Source: Bacteroidia bacterium (lineage in GTDB: Bacteria > Bacteroidota > Bacteroidia > Cytophagales > Cyclobacteriaceae). Taken from it: a stretch of DNA of 33,879 nucleotides. The notes beneath the pieces were generated by a model. The model worked only from the letters and a program-made list of their open reading frames with translations. It had not been told where the DNA came from and did not search any database. Below, piece after piece: positions 17,285 to 25,734 of the stretch; positions within the stretch are counted from its first letter, which is position 1; each line of letters begins with the position of its first letter. A program made the position numbers and the translations under genes. Location: contig JAUIKU010000023.1 of the NCBI GenBank assembly GCA_030430675.1, forward strand, positions 1 through 33,879, read 5' to 3'.

Positions 17285-17404
17285 ATGGAAAACGGCAAAC
17301 AGGTTGATTCTGAGAAAACCGATAGCGGTAATAAGCTTAAGTGGATTCAACTTTTAATTGTAGTGCTGATACTAACCATACTAATAATCCAATTTTTTAC
17401 CTAA
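17285..17404 (+). CDS. 39-residue single-pass membrane peptide
   Basis: A short frame starts with ATG and encodes 39 residues. The first 19 are polar and charged (MENGKQVDSEKTDSGNKLK). They are followed by one strongly hydrophobic helix, WIQLLIVVLILTILIIQFF, and the stop. This is the classic layout of a small single-pass membrane protein with the N-terminus in the cytoplasm (Lys-rich just before the helix). The stop lies 17 bases before the preferred start of the GntR-type regulator, so the two are probably on one message. I do not recognise a family. The sharp split between polar and hydrophobic halves makes chance less likely than for an average short frame, but there is no strong ribosome-binding site. 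Confidence 0.5.
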   Translation: MENGKQVDSEKTDSGNKLKWIQLLIVVLILTILIIQFFT

Positions 17405-17421
17405 ACCAACGAAGCCAGAAT

Positions 17422-18477
17422 ATGAATACATCCTCTACGCTAACTACTACTGCAGACAGGTTTTCGGACTTAAACCTGCTAACAGTTGATGAGTCTTCCA
17501 AAGTCCCAAAGTATTTACAAATAGTTGAGATCATCAAATCCGATATCGACAATGGGATCTTTGGAATTGGCGAGCAGGTACCCTCTATCAATGAGACCAG
17601 CGCGGAGTTCTACTTAGCCCGTGATACCGTAGAAAAGGCTTACAGAGTGCTTAAGGAAAAGGGAATATTGAGTGCGGTGAAAGGAAAAGGGTACTATGTA
17701 GCTTCCACCGGAAAGCTGTGCAACAAACGCTGCCTGTTATTTCTGAACAACTTCAACGATGACAAAATGGCGTTTTATCAGTCGTTTAAAAGCAATATTC
17801 CGGAAAGCTGTGAAGTAGATGTACATCTGTTCAACGGTGATCCCGACCAGTTGGAGCGGGATATTATCGCTAACCTGGGCAGCTACGATAACTTTATCAT
17901 ATTTCCCCACCTGGACGCTATTACCGATGGCCTTCGCCGGGCCATAGCCAAGATACCCAAGCACAAGCTGGTATTCGTGCATCGTGAGTTTGAATCCTGT
18001 ATGGAATGTTCGGCGGTGATTACCAACAACCGCGATGAGTTGTACCAAACCTTGAAACAGATCACCGATAAATGTCAGAAGTACCGGCATTTCCGATTGG
18101 TGTTTCCCGATAATATTTATCATAAGGAGATTTGGGAGGGTTTTGCCGATTATTGCCTGGACCATTCCATAAAATTTGATATTAAACCCGATCTTACCGG
18201 TGTGCAAATATCCACCGGTCAATTATTGATAATCAAGAACGATCAGGACCTGGCCTATGTGGTTAAATACTGCCAGGCGCATGATTTAACATTGGGGCGG
18301 GATGTAGGAGTAATTTGTTACAACGACAATTCACTGAAGGAAGTGCTGGCCGGTGGGATATCAGTGATTACTCCGGATTTTCATCAAATCGGGCAACAGG
18401 TGGCGGACATTGTTATGAGCAATGATTTTGGTAAATCAAAAGGCAATTATAAATTTATCCGCAGAGGCTCAGTTTAG
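17422..18477 (+). CDS. GntR-type transcription regulator with LacI-like sugar-binding domain
   Basis: I chose the ATG at 17422 (351 residues); a GTG at 17341 would add 27 residues but overlaps the small membrane peptide. Residues about 20-95 form a GntR winged helix (YLQIVEIIKSDIDNGIFGIG, then EQVPSINE, the recognition-helix region LARDTVEKAYRVLKEKGIL, and GKGYYV). The rest is a periplasmic-binding-protein-like effector domain (FIIFPHLD, LVFVHREFE, DVGVICYND, ISVITPDFHQIGQQVADIV), as in LacI-type repressors. Such GntR/LacI hybrids in Bacteroidota bind a cytosolic sugar or sugar phosphate and control catabolic genes. It lies 65 bases before the sulfatase-led run of genes, its likely target. 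A small imperfect hairpin at 18503-18524 between them could be an operator. Confidence 0.92.
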   Translation: MNTSSTLTTTADRFSDLNLLTVDESSKVPKYLQIVEIIKSDIDNGIFGIGEQVPSINETSAEFYLARDTVEKAYRVLKEKGILSAVKGKGYYVASTGKLCNKRCLLFLNNFNDDKMAFYQSFKSNIPESCEVDVHLFNGDPDQLERDIIANLGSYDNFIIFPHLDAITDGLRRAIAKIPKHKLVFVHREFESCMECSAVITNNRDELYQTLKQITDKCQKYRHFRLVFPDNIYHKEIWEGFADYCLDHSIKFDIKPDLTGVQISTGQLLIIKNDQDLAYVVKYCQAHDLTLGRDVGVICYNDNSLKEVLAGGISVITPDFHQIGQQVADIVMSNDFGKSKGNYKFIRRGSV

Positions 18478-18542
18478 CTAAGCCAATGACACTAATCGTT
18501 CTCACGGGGTGCAACCCTGTCGTGGATCACTGATTTTAAGAA

Positions 18543-19982
18543 ATGCGGAATCACCTGACCAAGATGGCAGGCATTGGCCTCTGTGGATGCCTGCTTTTTT
18601 CCTGCAACCAGCCAACTGACCAGGACATAACCCTGCCCAATGTTATCTTCATCATGGCGGATGATTTGGGCTATGCCGACGTTGGTGCCTATGGACAGGA
18701 ATTAATCCAAACCCCCAATATCGATCGACTGGCACTCGAGGGGATCAGATTTACCCAGTTCTATGCAGGTACTTCGGTTTGCGCTCCGTCACGCTCGGTA
18801 CTGATGACAGGGCTACACAACGGCCATACACCGGTACGGGGCAATAAGCAATATGGCTACCAAAATGGCCAGCTTCCACTTCCGGATTCCACCAGGACGG
18901 TAGCAGAGTATCTGAAAGCAGCGGGGTATGTCACCGGAATGATCGGCAAATGGGGCCTGGGTAATCCGGGAACCAGCGGCGACCCGTTAAAGCAAGGGTG
19001 GGACTATTATTTTGGCTACACAGACCAGGTTTTGGCGCACAATTACTTCCCGGAATACCTTTGGAGGAATGGCCGAAAGGTGATATTGGAAAATACCGTT
19101 CAGTACCTGGATACCGCCCTATGGCATGATGGCCTTGGCAGTTACTCCACTGAACAAAAACAGTATAGTCACGATCTGTTTGTCGATGATGCCATCAATT
19201 TTCTGCAGAAGCACCAGCAACATCATTTCTTTCTATACCTGCCTTTAACCATCCCCCACGACAATGGAGAGCAGGCAGACTCTTTGAGGTTTGAAGTGCC
19301 ATCACAAGGCATCTATAAAGAAGAATCCTGGAGTCGCAAGGAGAAGGATTATGCCGCTATGATCACCAGGATGGATGAAGGTATTGGCAGAATTGTTGAT
19401 TATATTGACCAATCCGGCCTGGGAGAAAACACCTTGATATTCTTTACCTCAGACAACGGACCTATGAGAAATATGCAAACCACCGAATTTTTCAATTCCA
19501 ATGGCGTGCTGCGAGGGGCAAAGAGGGATTTGTATGAAGGTGGGATCAGAGAACCTTTTATAGTGAGATGGACCGGCCAGATAGCTGCCGGCAGTGTCTC
19601 AGAGCATCTAGGTGGTTTTTGGGATGTGTTGCCAACCCTGTTGGATCTGGCCGGTCAGCCGGTGCCCGATGATACTGATGGCATATCTATCAAGCCTACC
19701 TTGCTGGGGTCCGGAACTCAGCCTGTCCACTCTTTCCTGTACTGGGAGTTTCATGAAGGTACAGGTTCACAGGCAATACGACAGGGTGATTGGAAAGGAG
19801 TAAAGCTGAATGTGAAGCAGGACGCCCAGGCTGCCTGGGAAATATATAATCTGTCCTCTGACCCGGGTGAGGAAAAGAATATTGCCGGAGACCATCCCGA
19901 TAAAGCCGATGCGTTTGAGGAACTAATGAAAAAGAGCCGTACGCCGTCAGCTACATTTCCACTGGCCATTGATACCCTTTAA
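18543..19982 (+). CDS. sulfatase 2 (arylsulfatase A-like, lipoprotein)
   Basis: A 479-residue type I sulfatase. The N-terminus MRNHLTKMAGIGLCGCLLFSC is a lipoprotein signal with the lipobox LLFSC. The core begins NVIFIMADDLGYADVGAYG with the paired metal-binding Asp residues. The formylglycine motif is CAPSR with Cys80, followed by SVLMTG. The segment FFTSDNGPM carries the second Asp/Asn metal pair, and GMIGKWGLG the usual Lys. Length and order match arylsulfatase A-like enzymes acting on sugar sulfates. It opens the co-directional run 18543-26667 and is followed by sulfatase 3 after only three bases, so the two are surely co-translated. Substrate position cannot be read from the sequence. 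Confidence 0.95.
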   Translation: MRNHLTKMAGIGLCGCLLFSCNQPTDQDITLPNVIFIMADDLGYADVGAYGQELIQTPNIDRLALEGIRFTQFYAGTSVCAPSRSVLMTGLHNGHTPVRGNKQYGYQNGQLPLPDSTRTVAEYLKAAGYVTGMIGKWGLGNPGTSGDPLKQGWDYYFGYTDQVLAHNYFPEYLWRNGRKVILENTVQYLDTALWHDGLGSYSTEQKQYSHDLFVDDAINFLQKHQQHHFFLYLPLTIPHDNGEQADSLRFEVPSQGIYKEESWSRKEKDYAAMITRMDEGIGRIVDYIDQSGLGENTLIFFTSDNGPMRNMQTTEFFNSNGVLRGAKRDLYEGGIREPFIVRWTGQIAAGSVSEHLGGFWDVLPTLLDLAGQPVPDDTDGISIKPTLLGSGTQPVHSFLYWEFHEGTGSQAIRQGDWKGVKLNVKQDAQAAWEIYNLSSDPGEEKNIAGDHPDKADAFEELMKKSRTPSATFPLAIDTL

Positions 19983-19985
19983 TAT

Positions 19986-21908
19986 ATGAGACCACTACTA
20001 ATAATTGCAGTTTTCACTTCCCTGGTGGTATGTTTTTCCTGCAACAATCATGCTCCCCCGGATACCCAATTGCGCCCACCCAATATTGTTTGGTTAGTGG
20101 CGGAAGACATAGGGCCGGACCTGTTGGGGTGTTATGGTGATCCCTTGTCTAAAACCCCCAATATTGACCGGATAGCGGCTGAAGGTATAACCTACCACAA
20201 GGCATATGCTACTGCCCCCATTTGTGCCCCGTCACGGTCCTGCCTGATGTCAGGACTCTACGCCACCTCTTTGGGTACTCAGCACCTGCGCTGCGAAATT
20301 CCATTTCCTGACCAACTGAAAACGTTACCGGAACAACTGAGTGCTGCCGGGTATTTTACCAGCAATCGCAATAAGACGGATTATAACTTTGATCCGGAAG
20401 GAAGGTGGGACCACTGGTCCGGAAGTTATGCACCATGGAGACAGAGAGAGTCCCCGGAGCAACCGTTCTTTAGTTTTATCAATGTCGGTCCTTCGCACGA
20501 AGGAAGTGTAAATCACGATCAGCGGTATATGGAATCCATAGCAGATATTCCCCCTGAAAACCTGGTTGATCCGGCCCTGGTGAAAGTGCCCCCATACTAT
20601 CCGGATAATGATAATGGCAGGGAAGTTTGGGCCAGATACTATAATGTATTGCAGGCATTAGACCGAAATGTGGGTAAGGTTTTGGATTCCCTGGAAAATG
20701 ATGGACTGGACGATGAAACTATCGTTTTCTTTTTTGGTGACCACGGGTTTGGTTTGCCCCGCTATAAACGATGGTTGTATCATACCGGGCTTCATGTTCC
20801 CCTGTTGGTGAGTATTCCTGAAAAATATGCGCACCTATTTAACGACCAGCCCGGAAGCAGCAGCGATCAGATGGTCAGTTTTGTGGATTTTCCGGCAACG
20901 GCACTCAATCTGGCGGGGGCCAGGATACCTGAAACCATGGAAGGACAGCCTTTTTTAGGTGAGTCATTGCCGGCGCCGCGTCAGTATGTATTTGGTGCCA
21001 GGGATCGTGCGGATGACATGTACGAAATGTCTCGGGCTGTTCTAAATGACCGTTACATTTATATCAGGCACTATATGCCCCATCTTCCCTATATACAATC
21101 AGGTTATATTTATTCGGATATTAAGTTTGGATTCAGAACATTGAGGGAAGCCAGAGACGGTGGCTTGTTGAGTAACCAACAGCAACAACTATGGGAACCA
21201 AAGCCGGTAGAAGAACTATACGACCTGCAAGCAGATCCCCAGGAACTGAACAATGTGGCAGATAATGCCGATTATACCGGAATTAAAGACCAGCTGCGGC
21301 AACGGTTGGACACTTGGATGATCGATCATAAGGACCTGGGCTTGTTACCAGAAGCCGGGTACATGCTGCGGTCATCTGGTTCGACGCCTTATGATTTTGC
21401 CCGCAACAGTGAAAATTTTGAAGCAGAAAAAGTATTGAAGGCGGCCAAACTGGTAGGCACAGGTGATCAAGCACAGTGCCTGGAACTGCTGGCAGACCCG
21501 GATCCGGGGGTGAGGTACTGGGCTACCATGGCTTTGATGCAATTCAATCAATTGGAACAACCTTCGGTCCGGGCACTTCAGGAAAGTCTTCATGATCCTT
21601 CTCCCAGTGTGCAAATCAATGCCGCAGAAGCACTTTGCCGGTCAGGGACCTACCCTGAGGCGGTTACAACCCTGGGGAAGTGGGTGAAAGATGAACACCC
21701 ATGGCTTGCCATGCAGGCGGCCCGAAGTATTCAACTGGTAGGAGAAGATGCCAGGCCTTTGGTCCCGGTGATGTATGAAGTACTGGAACAGAATCTGGGT
21801 GAGCCGGGACAAAGATTGAAATATAAGGATTTTAACTATGCCGCATTTACCAGCTGGGCGTTGGAATGGGCGTTACAGGAGCTGGGGGAGGAGGTTGAGG
21901 TTAATTAG
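19986..21908 (+). CDS. sulfatase 3 fused to C-terminal HEAT repeats (lipoprotein)
   Basis: A 640-residue protein. The first 26 residues form a lipoprotein signal with Cys near residue 19 in VVCFSCNN. The sulfatase domain covers about residues 35-480. NIVWLVAEDIGPDLLGCYG holds the first metal ligands, Cys80 in CAPSR is the formylglycine site, and FFFGDHGFG the second metal pair. Residues about 484-625 are alpha-helical pairs with the HEAT-like pattern LLADPDPGVRYWATMAL and LHDPSPSVQINAAEAL, making it some 150 residues longer than ordinary sulfatases. HEAT tails on sulfatases are known mainly from Bacteroidota and Planctomycetes, where their role is unclear; binding of a partner or substrate is my guess. 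It differs enough from sulfatase 2 to suggest a different sulfate position. Confidence 0.94.
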   Translation: MRPLLIIAVFTSLVVCFSCNNHAPPDTQLRPPNIVWLVAEDIGPDLLGCYGDPLSKTPNIDRIAAEGITYHKAYATAPICAPSRSCLMSGLYATSLGTQHLRCEIPFPDQLKTLPEQLSAAGYFTSNRNKTDYNFDPEGRWDHWSGSYAPWRQRESPEQPFFSFINVGPSHEGSVNHDQRYMESIADIPPENLVDPALVKVPPYYPDNDNGREVWARYYNVLQALDRNVGKVLDSLENDGLDDETIVFFFGDHGFGLPRYKRWLYHTGLHVPLLVSIPEKYAHLFNDQPGSSSDQMVSFVDFPATALNLAGARIPETMEGQPFLGESLPAPRQYVFGARDRADDMYEMSRAVLNDRYIYIRHYMPHLPYIQSGYIYSDIKFGFRTLREARDGGLLSNQQQQLWEPKPVEELYDLQADPQELNNVADNADYTGIKDQLRQRLDTWMIDHKDLGLLPEAGYMLRSSGSTPYDFARNSENFEAEKVLKAAKLVGTGDQAQCLELLADPDPGVRYWATMALMQFNQLEQPSVRALQESLHDPSPSVQINAAEALCRSGTYPEAVTTLGKWVKDEHPWLAMQAARSIQLVGEDARPLVPVMYEVLEQNLGEPGQRLKYKDFNYAAFTSWALEWALQELGEEVEVN

Positions 21909-21909
21909 C

Positions 21910-22007
21910 AGGGCGTAGGGTGTAAGGAGCTGGAATAGGGACGAAGGACGAGGTCATGCCTTCAAGCTTTAAGACAACGCTTATGGCTCAGAGCTCAAAG
22001 TTCAAAA
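21910..22007. repeat. degenerate heptamer tracts between sulfatase 3 and the GH78-like gene
   Basis: Right after the sulfatase 3 stop, six 7-base units run from 21910 to 21951: AGGGCGT, AGGGTGT, AAGGAGC, TGGAATA, GGGACGA and AGGACGA. Further units with the same period but another word follow: CTTCAAG and CTTTAAG (21960-21973), and CTCAGAG, CTCAAAG and TTCAAAA (21987-22007). The whole spacer before the next start codon is thus mostly 7-base-period sequence. This also argues that the ATG at 21956, which lies inside it, is not the true start of the next gene. Confidence 0.65.
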
Positions 22008-22015
22008 CAAAGACC

Positions 22016-24352
22016 ATGAAAAGTAGTATCACATTAGCTGTCATTTTTGTACTGTTTATTGCTCAGTCGTTGGCGCAGGACCAGCTTCCGGAACCATGGA
22101 TATCCTATCCATCTGCCAATAACCAAACCTACGGTGTTTATCATTTTCGCAAGACATTGGAGTTGGCTGAAGTACCGGAAAAGCTGGTGGTTCATATTTC
22201 CGCGGACAACCGGTATCATCTGCTGGTAAATGGCCAAAGGGTGTGCTACGGTCCCGCCAAGGGAGACCTCATAACCTATAAATACGATGTGATCGACTTA
22301 GCTCCGTACCTCAAAAAAGGGAAAAATATATTAGCAGCCCTGGTATACAATGCCGGCAAGGACATGCCCATGTCCTTGTTTTCGGTACAAACCGCCTTCC
22401 TGCTGAGGTCCGAAGACCCGGACTGGGAACACCTTAATTCAAGCCAGACCTGGAAGGTGTATAAGAATCCGGCCTATCAGCCGGTTTCGTATTACGAAAT
22501 GTTGTTTAAGGAGCGCTGGTTCTATGGTTATTACGCCTGTGGTCCCGGCGACAATATGCAGGCTAAAGCGCATCCCTGGGGCTGGGAATTGTCGGAGTTC
22601 GATGATTCACACTGGAAACGGCCCGAACCCCTTCAATTTGAAGGGAAACCACCCTGGAACCTGGTGCCACGAAATATTCCTTTTATGGACAACTTTCGTG
22701 AAAGTCCCCAATCAATACGGTTGGTTGAGGGAATTGATATGCCTTCAGGACCAAAAGAAACAATAACCATCCCTGCCAACTCCAGCACCAGCATCCTTTA
22801 TGATTACGCCATGTTGACCATGGGTTACCCCGAATTGAAGGTACAGGGTGGCGCAGGAAGTTCCATTCAGGTAAAATATGCCGAGGCCTTATATGAGGAA
22901 GTCAATCTAAAGGCCCACCGGGATTCGGTGAACAACCTTACCATGTATGGCGTTTGGGATGTCTTTCATCCCGACGGACCACAGAGAACTTTCCGGCCCT
23001 TATGGAAACGGGCATTCAGATATCAGCAACTGGTGATTGAGACGGCTGACCAGCCACTTGAGATCCTGTCACTGGAATCGGAATACTCCGGATATCCCTA
23101 TCGTGACATGGCTTCTTTTAAAAGCAGCGACGCCAAACTGAATAGGATATTTGAGATGTCTCAGCGTACCCTGAAAATGTGCTCTGGCGAAACTTATTAC
23201 GATACACCCTTTTACGAGCAATTGAGCTATGGTGGCGACAATCGACCCATAGGAAATATTTCCTTTTATCACAGTACCGATGACCGGTTGTTTAAAGAAG
23301 CCATGAGGCTGTATCCCCAATCGGAAAACCGGGAAACCGGATTATTCAAATCCGCCTATCCTTCCAGATTCGATTTTGACATGGGGTCGTGGTCGTTGGC
23401 CTGGATACAGGGGTTATATGATTACTACATGGTCCGGGGTGACGGTGAGTTCGTTTCGGCTTTCATTCCGAATATCGAAAAGGTACTGGGGTTTTATGAA
23501 AGGCATATGGACGAATCTCTGGGTATTCTGGGTACGGTAAAAAATCAGAATTTTATGGATTGGAGTATTACCAAGGGCAGTATTCCCAGAAGTAATGAGA
23601 ACCGGGAAATGACCCATTCTACCATGCTTACCCTGTTTTATTTGCACACATTGGATTTAACGGTTAAGCTGTACCGCGAATTGGGAGAGGAAGCAAAGGC
23701 CAGCTACTGGGAAATAAAGGCGGAAGGCATAAATCAAGCGGTAAAAAAGCACTGTTATGATGAATCGGTAGGTCTATTTGTGGATGTCCCCGGACAGCAG
23801 GTTTATTCGCAGCACAGCAATATCCTGGCAATTTTATGTAATGTTGTACCAGAGCAAGAGCAAGAAGAGCTGCTTAACAGAATTTTGAGCTTCGATCAGT
23901 TCGACGAATATGCCAGTTCGTATTTTTCGTTCTTTTTGTACAAGGCCATGGAAAAAACTGGTCAGCAAGCCCTTTACCTGGACCATCTTGACCATTGGTA
24001 TAAGTTTATAGATATGGGTTTAACTACTACCGGAGAAACGGGGTTTGCGTCCCATGATCGATCGGATTGTCACGCCTGGAGCGCTCATCCCGCTTACTAT
24101 TTGTTAAGTATGGTCTGTGGCATTAAACCCGGAGATATAGGGTTTGACCAGGTTATTTTTGAACCCAGTTTGGGGGGGCTATCATCAATACAGGCATCCA
24201 TGCCGCATAAAAATGGTCGGATTTCCGTAGATTACCGGCAAAAGGGAAAAAAATTGAGAGCGACCATAACACTGCCACCGGGTACTTCCGGCACCTGGCA
24301 ATTCCAGGGGAATACGGTATCGCTAACAGAAGGAGAGAATAGGATAAGATAG
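22016..24352 (+). CDS. GH78-like (alpha-L-rhamnosidase-type) glycoside hydrolase
   Basis: From the ATG at 22016 the protein has 778 residues and a clear signal peptide (MKSSITLAVIFVLFIAQSLAQ); the in-frame ATG at 21956 lies in repeat sequence. The N-terminal part (about 30-300) holds beta-sandwich domains, with HISADNRYHLLVNGQRVCYG and KGKNILAALVYNAG typical of the rhamnosidase N-terminal domain. The C-terminal half is an (alpha/alpha)6 barrel. Glu401 in DTPFYEQLSYGGDNR occupies the place of the usual acid motif of GH78, and Glu674 in TTTGETGF with SDCHAWSAHP is near the usual base region. The family hydrolyses terminal rhamnose or related sugars. The changed motif makes the exact sugar uncertain. 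It is 26 bases before the esterase gene. Confidence 0.88.
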   Translation: MKSSITLAVIFVLFIAQSLAQDQLPEPWISYPSANNQTYGVYHFRKTLELAEVPEKLVVHISADNRYHLLVNGQRVCYGPAKGDLITYKYDVIDLAPYLKKGKNILAALVYNAGKDMPMSLFSVQTAFLLRSEDPDWEHLNSSQTWKVYKNPAYQPVSYYEMLFKERWFYGYYACGPGDNMQAKAHPWGWELSEFDDSHWKRPEPLQFEGKPPWNLVPRNIPFMDNFRESPQSIRLVEGIDMPSGPKETITIPANSSTSILYDYAMLTMGYPELKVQGGAGSSIQVKYAEALYEEVNLKAHRDSVNNLTMYGVWDVFHPDGPQRTFRPLWKRAFRYQQLVIETADQPLEILSLESEYSGYPYRDMASFKSSDAKLNRIFEMSQRTLKMCSGETYYDTPFYEQLSYGGDNRPIGNISFYHSTDDRLFKEAMRLYPQSENRETGLFKSAYPSRFDFDMGSWSLAWIQGLYDYYMVRGDGEFVSAFIPNIEKVLGFYERHMDESLGILGTVKNQNFMDWSITKGSIPRSNENREMTHSTMLTLFYLHTLDLTVKLYRELGEEAKASYWEIKAEGINQAVKKHCYDESVGLFVDVPGQQVYSQHSNILAILCNVVPEQEQEELLNRILSFDQFDEYASSYFSFFLYKAMEKTGQQALYLDHLDHWYKFIDMGLTTTGETGFASHDRSDCHAWSAHPAYYLLSMVCGIKPGDIGFDQVIFEPSLGGLSSIQASMPHKNGRISVDYRQKGKKLRATITLPPGTSGTWQFQGNTVSLTEGENRIR

Positions 24353-24378
24353 ATTGCAATATTTCATATTTAATAAAC

Positions 24379-25689
24379 ATGACTAAAACTTTTATAAGTG
24401 TGCTGCTATTCTACCTGGTAATTGGCTGGGAGGTAGCGGCCCAGCCGCAGAAGAAGATGGTGGAGGTACAGGTGGCTCCTACCAGGGAGGGGTGGATCTA
24501 TGAGACCGGGGACCGGGTGGAGTTTGAGGTGCGCATTTTGAAGAATGGACAGCCATTATCCAACACTGAGATCCGGTATCAGACAGGGCTGGAAAAGATG
24601 CCTCCGGAGAAAGAAGGAACAATGAACCTAAAGAATGGAATTGGCACTATAAAGGGAGGTACACTGGATGAGCCGGGATTTCTTAGGTGTGAGGTATGGG
24701 TGGAATACCAGGGAGTAACCTACCACGACTGGGGTACTGCTGGCTTTGATCCGGAAGAAATCGACCCTACCGTGGAAATGCCGGCCGATTTTGACGAATT
24801 CTGGAGGTCAGCCAAGGAAGAACTGGCCACATGGCCTATTGATGCGAAATTGACCTTACAACCAGATCTTTCTACCGGCGAAATCAATGTATATCATGTG
24901 GATCTTCAAAATGTTAGGACTTCCTGGAGAGGCAACAGCAGATTCTATGGTATGTTATCAGTACCCAAAGCCCCGGGTAAGTATCCGGCAATCTTAAACG
25001 TTCCCGGCGCGGGAGTCAGGAGCTACGGCCGGGATGACCGGGCAGCCAGGGGAGTAATAGTATTCAAGATCGGCATTCACGGGGTTCCGGTAAACCTGCC
25101 TGATGAGGTATACCGGTCACTGGGGGCAGGCGCCTTGTCGGGTTATCAGAACTTTAACCTGAATGACCGTGATCTTTACTACTACAAGCGGGTTTACATG
25201 GGTTGCGTTCGGGCTATTGATTTTATTTTTTCATTGCCTGAATTCGACGGAGAAACGCTGGCGGTAACTGGCGGCAGTCAGGGAGGGGCATTGTCAATCA
25301 TTACTGCAGGCCTGGATGACAGGGTGAAGTATCTGGCTGCTTATTACCCGGCACTGAGTGATGTAACCGGCTACCTGGCTGGCAGGGCAGGGGGGTGGCC
25401 TCACATGTTTATGGAATACGACCGGAAAAAATACCCGGATTGGGTAGAAACCGTTGGATACTATGATGTGGTCAACTTTGCCAAAAAGCTAACCGCTACC
25501 GGTTGGTATTCCTGGGGGTTCAATGATCATGTATGCCCTCCAACCTCCATGTATGCAGCCTATAACGCTATAACTGCACCTAAGGAATTACATAAGTTTT
25601 TGGAAACCGAGCACTGGACCTTCCCCGAGCAACGGGTACAGGGAGACGATTGGTTGTTTGAGAAGCTGGGTGTAAAGAGCAGCAAGTGA
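24379..25689 (+). CDS. secreted acetyl-xylan-esterase-like (CE7-type) hydrolase
   Basis: A 436-residue protein with signal peptide MTKTFISVLLFYLVIGWEVAAQ. Residues about 25-130 form an extra beta-sandwich N-terminal domain (EFEVRILKNGQPL, GFLRCEVWVEYQG). The C-terminal alpha/beta hydrolase domain matches acetyl xylan esterases of the AXE1/CE7 type, which remove acetyl groups from sugars. The catalytic triad is visible: Ser300 in TGGSQGGAL, Asp383 in GFNDHVCPP and His412 in TEHWTF. Deacetylation would open a substituted glycan to the neighbouring hydrolases. The gap to the upstream gene is 26 bases and to the downstream one 45, on the same strand. Confidence 0.92.
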   Translation: MTKTFISVLLFYLVIGWEVAAQPQKKMVEVQVAPTREGWIYETGDRVEFEVRILKNGQPLSNTEIRYQTGLEKMPPEKEGTMNLKNGIGTIKGGTLDEPGFLRCEVWVEYQGVTYHDWGTAGFDPEEIDPTVEMPADFDEFWRSAKEELATWPIDAKLTLQPDLSTGEINVYHVDLQNVRTSWRGNSRFYGMLSVPKAPGKYPAILNVPGAGVRSYGRDDRAARGVIVFKIGIHGVPVNLPDEVYRSLGAGALSGYQNFNLNDRDLYYYKRVYMGCVRAIDFIFSLPEFDGETLAVTGGSQGGALSIITAGLDDRVKYLAAYYPALSDVTGYLAGRAGGWPHMFMEYDRKKYPDWVETVGYYDVVNFAKKLTATGWYSWGFNDHVCPPTSMYAAYNAITAPKELHKFLETEHWTFPEQRVQGDDWLFEKLGVKSSK

Positions 25690-25734
25690 GATGAATAATA
25701 TAAATAGTCAAAAAACTAACTATTAGCGGTAAAT

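Noticed and set aside
17737-18222. 161-codon frame on the minus strand
   Set aside because: It is antisense to the effector domain of the GntR-type regulator and has no recognisable features.
18503-18524. Hairpin CACGGGGT...ACCCTGTCGTG as a terminator
   Set aside because: The stem has a 3-base bulge and no T run follows, so I mention it only as a possible operator with the GntR regulator.
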